From DASRCB01 sp035653295 (GTDB lineage: Bacteria; Acidobacteriota; Terriglobia; Bryobacterales; Bryobacteraceae), in NCBI GenBank assembly GCA_035653295.1, contig DASRCB010000301.1, positions 1 to 17,452 of the forward strand: a DNA stretch of 17,452 nucleotides. The letters are read 5' to 3'. Below the pieces are notes generated by a model. It was not told where the DNA came from and did no database searches. It was given only the letters and a program-made list of their open reading frames with translations. This document shows, piece after piece, positions 13,812 through 17,452 of the stretch. Both the position numbers and the translations under genes were made by a program. How positions within the stretch are numbered: the first letter of the stretch is position 1; every line of letters begins with the position of its first letter.

Positions 13812-15872
13812 ATGCGCACCCTTCACGCCGTTGGCGCCTGTTTTGTATTGCTGGCCGGTTTGGCCGCCGCCCAGAACGCACCCACCACGCCTCCCAAAAC
13901 CGGCCCAACGCCGGACAAGGCATCCGCCTACTACCACTACTCCCTGGGACATCTCTATTCGGAGCTGGCGGGCGCGTACGGGAATCGTGGCGAGTACTTC
14001 AACAAGGCGGTGGACAACTACCGCGCCGCGCTTGCGGCGGACCCCTCCGCGACGTTCATCGCCGAGGAGCTGTCCGACCTCTATATCCAGTCGGGCCGGC
14101 TGCGCGATGCCGTCACCGAAGCCGAAGACCTGCTGAAGAAAGATCCCAACGACCTGAACTCGCGGCGCATCCTGGCCCGCATCTATTCGCGCCTCATCGG
14201 CGACGAGCAGCAGAACAAGATCGACGAGACGATGCTGAAGAAGGCTATCGAGCAGTACCAGAAGATCACCGAAGCATCGCCCAACGATCTGGACTCCTGG
14301 CTCATGCTGGGCCGCCTCGACAAAGTGGCGCAGGATTCCACCGGCGCGGAGAAGGCCTTCCGCCACGTGCTGTCAGTCGACCCTAATAATGATGACGCCA
14401 TGACCGGTTTGGCCATGGTTTACGGCGATCTGGGCGATTCGCGCAAGGCTGCCGATCTGCTGCGCCAGGTGGCGGAGAAGAATCCCACGGCACGCAGCTA
14501 TGAAGCCCTGGCCAACGCTTACGAGCAGATGAAGGATTATCCGCTCGCGGCGGAAGCGCTCCGGAAGGCGCTCAGCATGTCTCAGGACAACGCCGGAGAC
14601 CTGAAGAAGGCGCTGGCGGCTGACCTGCTCATGGCCGACCAGAGCGACGAGGCGCTGAAGCTCTATCAGGAACTGCTGACCGAAGATCCGAAGGACGTAC
14701 AGTCGCAGCTGCGCATCTCGCAGATTTACCGCAAGGAGCGGCAGTTCGACAAGGCGCGCCAGGCCGCCGAAAAGGCGCGGCAGATGGACCCCGATAACCT
14801 CGAGGTCCGCTACAACGACGTTCAGGTGCTGGAGGCCGAAGGCAAGCTCTCCGAGGCCATCACGGAGCTGAACCAGATCCTTGATTCCACTGAAAAGAAG
14901 ACCTATGCTCCGCCGGAGCGCCGCAATCGCGCCGTCCTGCTGGATGGTCTGGCCAGCCTGTACCGCAATAACGAGCAGTTTGCGCAGGCAGCCGCGACCT
15001 ACAAGCGCATCGTCGATCTGGATCCGGATTATGGCGGGGAAGCATCGGCGCAGATCGTCGATACATGGCGGGCCGCGAAGGAATACGGAAGGGCCGAGCA
15101 GGCCGCCAACGACGCCGTGAAGGCCTATCCAAAAGACCGCATGGTGCAGTCCATCCACGCCTCCCTTATGGCCGATCTCGGCCGCTACGACCAGGCCGTT
15201 GCCGAGACGAAGAAGCTGATGGACGGCAAGCACGATCGCGAGACCTGGCTGTCGCTGGCCGAAGTTTACGAGAAACAGAAGAACTTCCCGGAGATGGCCA
15301 AGGCCATCGATCAGGCCGACAAGCTCTCCATCTCGAAAGAGGACAAGGCCGCGGTCGCGTTCATGCGCGGCGCCATGTACGAACGGCTGAAGAAATACGA
15401 TCAGGCCGAGGCGGAGTTTCGCAAGGTGCTGGATACGGATCCGGACAACTCCTCCGCTCTCAACTACCTCGGCTACATGCTGGCCGACAACAATACGCGC
15501 CTGGATGAGGCGCACCAGCTGATCCAGAAGGCGGTCGATCGGGAGCCGAACAATTACGCTTTCCTGGACAGCCTTGGCTGGGTCTATTTCCGCATGAACA
15601 AGCTGCCGGAAGCCGAGGAGCAACTGCGGCGCGCGCTGCAGCGCATGTCCAACGACCCGACCGTGCACGATCATCTCGGCGATGTTTACTTCCACGAAGG
15701 CAAGACGCGGGAAGCCATCGCGCAATGGCAGAACTCGCTGCAGGACTGGCGCGTCAGCGCTCCAAGCGATCAGGACGAGAACGAAGTCGCGAAGGTGCAG
15801 AAGAAGCTCGAGAGCGCGCGCGTACGGCTCGCTCGCGAAACCGGCATGCGCCAGGACGAAAAGCAGCCGTAA
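13812..15872 (+). CDS. Large exported tetratricopeptide-repeat protein
   Basis: From ATG 13812 the product is 686 residues. It begins with a Sec signal peptide (MRTLHAVGACFVLLAGLAAA, probable cleavage after AAA), which an upstream in-frame start at 13731 would bury; AAGGAG at 13793-13798 also favours 13812. The rest is a nearly unbroken run of TPR-type helix pairs, with repeated A-x-x-x-[YF]-x-x-[AV]-L-x-x-[DN]-P patterns from about residue 37 to 650. Examples are VDNYRAALAADPSATFIAEE, RHVLSVDPNNDDAMTGLAMV and AEAEFRKVLDTDPDNSSALN. The C-terminal block (YLGYMLADNNTRLDEAHQLI, then FLDSLGWVYFRMNKLPEAEE, then HLGDVYFHEG) is a common ending of bacterial exported TPR proteins. Such proteins are periplasmic or envelope scaffolds; the partner is unknown. 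Cys10 is too early for a convincing lipobox. Confidence 0.85.
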   Translation: MRTLHAVGACFVLLAGLAAAQNAPTTPPKTGPTPDKASAYYHYSLGHLYSELAGAYGNRGEYFNKAVDNYRAALAADPSATFIAEELSDLYIQSGRLRDAVTEAEDLLKKDPNDLNSRRILARIYSRLIGDEQQNKIDETMLKKAIEQYQKITEASPNDLDSWLMLGRLDKVAQDSTGAEKAFRHVLSVDPNNDDAMTGLAMVYGDLGDSRKAADLLRQVAEKNPTARSYEALANAYEQMKDYPLAAEALRKALSMSQDNAGDLKKALAADLLMADQSDEALKLYQELLTEDPKDVQSQLRISQIYRKERQFDKARQAAEKARQMDPDNLEVRYNDVQVLEAEGKLSEAITELNQILDSTEKKTYAPPERRNRAVLLDGLASLYRNNEQFAQAAATYKRIVDLDPDYGGEASAQIVDTWRAAKEYGRAEQAANDAVKAYPKDRMVQSIHASLMADLGRYDQAVAETKKLMDGKHDRETWLSLAEVYEKQKNFPEMAKAIDQADKLSISKEDKAAVAFMRGAMYERLKKYDQAEAEFRKVLDTDPDNSSALNYLGYMLADNNTRLDEAHQLIQKAVDREPNNYAFLDSLGWVYFRMNKLPEAEEQLRRALQRMSNDPTVHDHLGDVYFHEGKTREAIAQWQNSLQDWRVSAPSDQDENEVAKVQKKLESARVRLARETGMRQDEKQP

Positions 15873-15880
15873 GCGGCGGC

Positions 15881-15967
15881 AGCCTTCGGGCTTGGACGTC
15901 CTGTGGAGCGGGCCTTTGGCCCGCAAAGGCGGGCTGAGAGCCCGCCGTGCAAGCCAAAGGCTCGCAC
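15881..15967. repeat. Multi-hairpin intergenic palindromic element (REP-like)
   Basis: Four adjacent inverted repeats fill the space after the TPR gene. AGCC-TTCG-GGCT lies at 15881-15892 with a UUCG-type loop. GCGGGCC-TTT-GGCCCGC lies at 15908-15924. GGCGGGCT-GAG-AGCCCGCC lies at 15928-15946. A 9-bp stem with one mismatch around AAA lies at 15947-15967. Stacked GGCGGGCT/AGCCCGCC units of this kind are typical of dispersed intergenic repeats in several GC-rich phyla. As RNA it would also protect the upstream mRNA 3' end or stall transcription; no T-run follows. Whether it recurs elsewhere in the genome cannot be seen. Confidence 0.6.
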
Positions 15968-16036
15968 CACAACCGTCCGGCGACGTTAATCGCGCTTGTA
16001 ACTTTTCATCGGATCTCCGTCTAATAAAGGAGGACC

Positions 16037-16927
16037 GTGGTGCCGAAAAGCCGAAGTTCTGTCTTGATTCTTACTGCCGTCGCGATAACCGCGTTTTCTG
16101 CTGTCGCACAGCAAACGGTCGCGGTTCGCCAGTCGTTTTCCTCGTCTGTCCCGACTGCCTCCCAGCTCACGCGCGAGCAGATGGAGAACTTCCTCCGGAC
16201 GGCGCAGATCACCAGCGAGCGGCCGGCGGAGAAGGGCGTCACTCACACCCTGCGCGTGACCATGACCGACGGGCACTGGATCCACGACGCGCACGTACAG
16301 CAGATCGACGTGTACAAGCCGGTGTTTCGCACGCGCGACGGCCTGGAGCGTAATTTCCGCGATTCGTACAAATTCAATATCGCCGCCTACCTTGTGGACA
16401 AGATGATGGACGTCGGCATGGTCCCGGTTTGCGTCTATCGCGAAGTTAACGGCAAGCCGTCGTCCGTAAGCTGGTGGGTCGACAATGTAATGTTTGATGA
16501 AGAGGGCCGGCGAGCAGCGCACCAGGACCCGCCCGACCTCAACCAGTGGGCCGCCCAACTCAATACTGTGCGCGATTTCGACGCCCTGATTCTGAACGAG
16601 GATCGCAATCAGGGTAACCTGCTGATCGACAGGAACTGGAAGGTCTGGATGATCGACCACAGCCGCGCTTTTCGCGACGATGCGGCGCCGCGCGACCCCA
16701 GCGTTCTGCGCCGCTGCAGCCAGAAGTTCCTGGAAGCCATGAAAGCCCTCAACGAGCAGCAATTGCAAGCCACGCTGATGCCCTGGATCACTCAGGAAGA
16801 CGTCCGCACCATGCTCGAGCGGCGCGACTGGCTGGTGCATTTCTTCGAGAACAAGGTGAACGAGAACGGTAAAGAAGCTGTCTTCACCGACATCCCCATC
16901 AAGACTCCTCAGGTCACTATCCCCTGA
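16037..16927 (+). CDS. Exported protein with PI3/4-kinase-like catalytic motifs
   Basis: This 296-residue product starts at GTG 16037 or GTG 16040; AAAGGAGG at 16026-16033 fits 16040 slightly better. Residues 1-25 are a Sec signal peptide (SSVLILTAVAITAFSAVA, then QQ). The mature part has the pattern of the PI3/4-kinase/HipA-like branch of the kinase fold. Lys94 in DVYKPVF is a candidate ATP-contacting lysine; FNIAAYLVDKMMDVGMVPV at 113-131 matches the 'AAY.ld..lg...vP' helix; FDALILNEDRNQGNLL at 181-196 is the catalytic loop (Asp189, Asn194); VWMIDHSRAF at 203-212 supplies the metal-binding Asp207. The helix position that usually holds Glu appears to be Asn114. A secreted kinase-like enzyme is unusual; the substrate, and even activity, are unknown. 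A membrane-protein gene follows after seven bases, so the two probably form an operon. Confidence 0.7.
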   Translation: MVPKSRSSVLILTAVAITAFSAVAQQTVAVRQSFSSSVPTASQLTREQMENFLRTAQITSERPAEKGVTHTLRVTMTDGHWIHDAHVQQIDVYKPVFRTRDGLERNFRDSYKFNIAAYLVDKMMDVGMVPVCVYREVNGKPSSVSWWVDNVMFDEEGRRAAHQDPPDLNQWAAQLNTVRDFDALILNEDRNQGNLLIDRNWKVWMIDHSRAFRDDAAPRDPSVLRRCSQKFLEAMKALNEQQLQATLMPWITQEDVRTMLERRDWLVHFFENKVNENGKEAVFTDIPIKTPQVTIP

Positions 16928-16934
16928 GCGGCTA

Positions 16935-17452
16935 ATGAAGGCCGGCGTTTTCTTTAAACTGGTCGTCATTGCGGGTGTTGTCTGCGCCGCGGCGCAGAAC
17001 GCATCGGATCCGCAGCCGGGCACGCGCGCCGCCCGCATCGAAGCCGAGCGCCAGAAGAAAGCCACCGAGCTGCAGCCCGACAACCCGGGCATTGCGGAGC
17101 GCATCGTGGCCAGGGTCAGCGAGGGGATTTTCACCAATATCGCCCACATCCCGGGGTTTTCGGTGAAGCTCGGCGGAATGGTCACGGGTTCGGGGTTCGC
17201 CCTCGGACCTCAGTACGAGCGCGCGTTTCTGGACGAGCACCTGCTGATGATAGGACACGCCGCGGTTTCGACGCGCAAGTGGGAGCTGGCGGAGTTCGGC
17301 CTGCATTATGGACGGCTGCCCGGCGATCATTTCTTCGCCAATCTCGACAGCGCGTATCGCAACTTCAACAGCCTGAACTATTACGGGTCGGGCCCGAACA
17401 CGTTCAAGTCCGGCCGGACCGATTACCGCCTCGAGAGTGTCAACGCGGACGC
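16935..17452 (+). CDS. Outer-membrane beta-barrel (Omp85/BamA-like surface antigen) protein, 3' end cut by window edge
   Basis: The frame is open from ATG 16935 to the window end; 172 residues are visible. It starts with a signal peptide (FFKLVVIAGVVCAAA, then QNAS). A charged linker (RIEAERQKKATELQPDNP) follows, then alternating polar and hydrophobic strands: FSVKLGGMVTGSGFALGPQY; WELAEFGLHYGRLP; LNYYGSGPNTFKSGRTDYRL. The 'YYGsGP.t......DYrle' wording is the pattern seen in Omp85/surface-antigen type barrels, including many acidobacterial ones. No POTRA domain is visible between the signal peptide and the first strands, so it is not a full BamA. It begins seven bases after the kinase-like gene on the same strand. 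No Shine-Dalgarno is clear, suggesting coupling to the upstream gene. The family call is tentative because the C-terminal barrel signature is missing. Confidence 0.6.
   Translation, partial: MKAGVFFKLVVIAGVVCAAAQNASDPQPGTRAARIEAERQKKATELQPDNPGIAERIVARVSEGIFTNIAHIPGFSVKLGGMVTGSGFALGPQYERAFLDEHLLMIGHAAVSTRKWELAEFGLHYGRLPGDHFFANLDSAYRNFNSLNYYGSGPNTFKSGRTDYRLESVNAD

Noticed and set aside
14373..15926. A 517-codon minus-strand open frame opposite the TPR gene.
   Set aside because: It mirrors the strong codon bias of the TPR gene and shows no domain; the forward frame has repeats and a signal peptide.
1..17452. tRNA or rRNA genes, CRISPR arrays, insertion sequences, phage genes.
   Set aside because: None was seen; no repeat-spacer pattern, transposase or integrase motif appeared in the frames read.

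Overview
The window is a GC-rich bacterial segment dominated by a late flagellar gene cluster (about 1 to 11,400), followed by an unrelated block of housekeeping and cell-envelope genes. Gene content suggests a motile diderm bacterium: flagellar genes with FliW/CsrA control and SwrB- and SwrD-like proteins, a PilZ protein, MiaA, a large exported TPR protein, and an Omp85-like outer-membrane protein. The mixture resembles Acidobacteriota (Solibacter/Bryobacter type), but no taxonomic marker gene is present, so this is a tentative inference.

Region 1 (1-4310, + strand) holds the end of a FliN-type switch protein, a SwrB-like membrane protein, the anti-sigma factor FlgM, a FlgN-like chaperone, the hook-filament junction proteins FlgK and FlgL, and a small unknown helical protein. 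Region 2 (4319-5275) is fliM, alone on the minus strand and separated from fliN. Region 3 (5378-8065, + strand) is flbD(swrD)-motA-motB-fliW-csrA, tightly packed with stop/start overlaps at most junctions. Region 4 (8165-12259, + strand) is flagellin fliC, cap protein fliD, a small possible chaperone, and a glycosyltransferase-TPR protein that may act on flagellin or another surface target.

Region 5 (12240-13705, - strand) is miaA followed by a PilZ-domain c-di-GMP receptor gene whose end overlaps the glycosyltransferase gene tail to tail. Region 6 (13812-17452, + strand) is a 686-residue exported TPR protein, a multi-hairpin intergenic repeat, an exported protein carrying PI3/4-kinase-like catalytic motifs, and the start of an outer-membrane barrel protein cut by the window edge.

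The strongest regulatory signal is in the fliC leader. A perfect 6-bp hairpin presents a GGA-containing hexaloop, and a second near-consensus CsrA site covers the Shine-Dalgarno sequence, directly downstream of the overlapping fliW and csrA genes. This is the architecture expected for FliW/CsrA/flagellin partner switching. flgM and fliC also share an almost identical 13-base element in a sigma-28-like promoter position, which would link FlgM-controlled transcription with CsrA-controlled translation. The most unusual protein is the exported kinase-like product at 16037-16927, probably in an operon with the outer-membrane protein gene.
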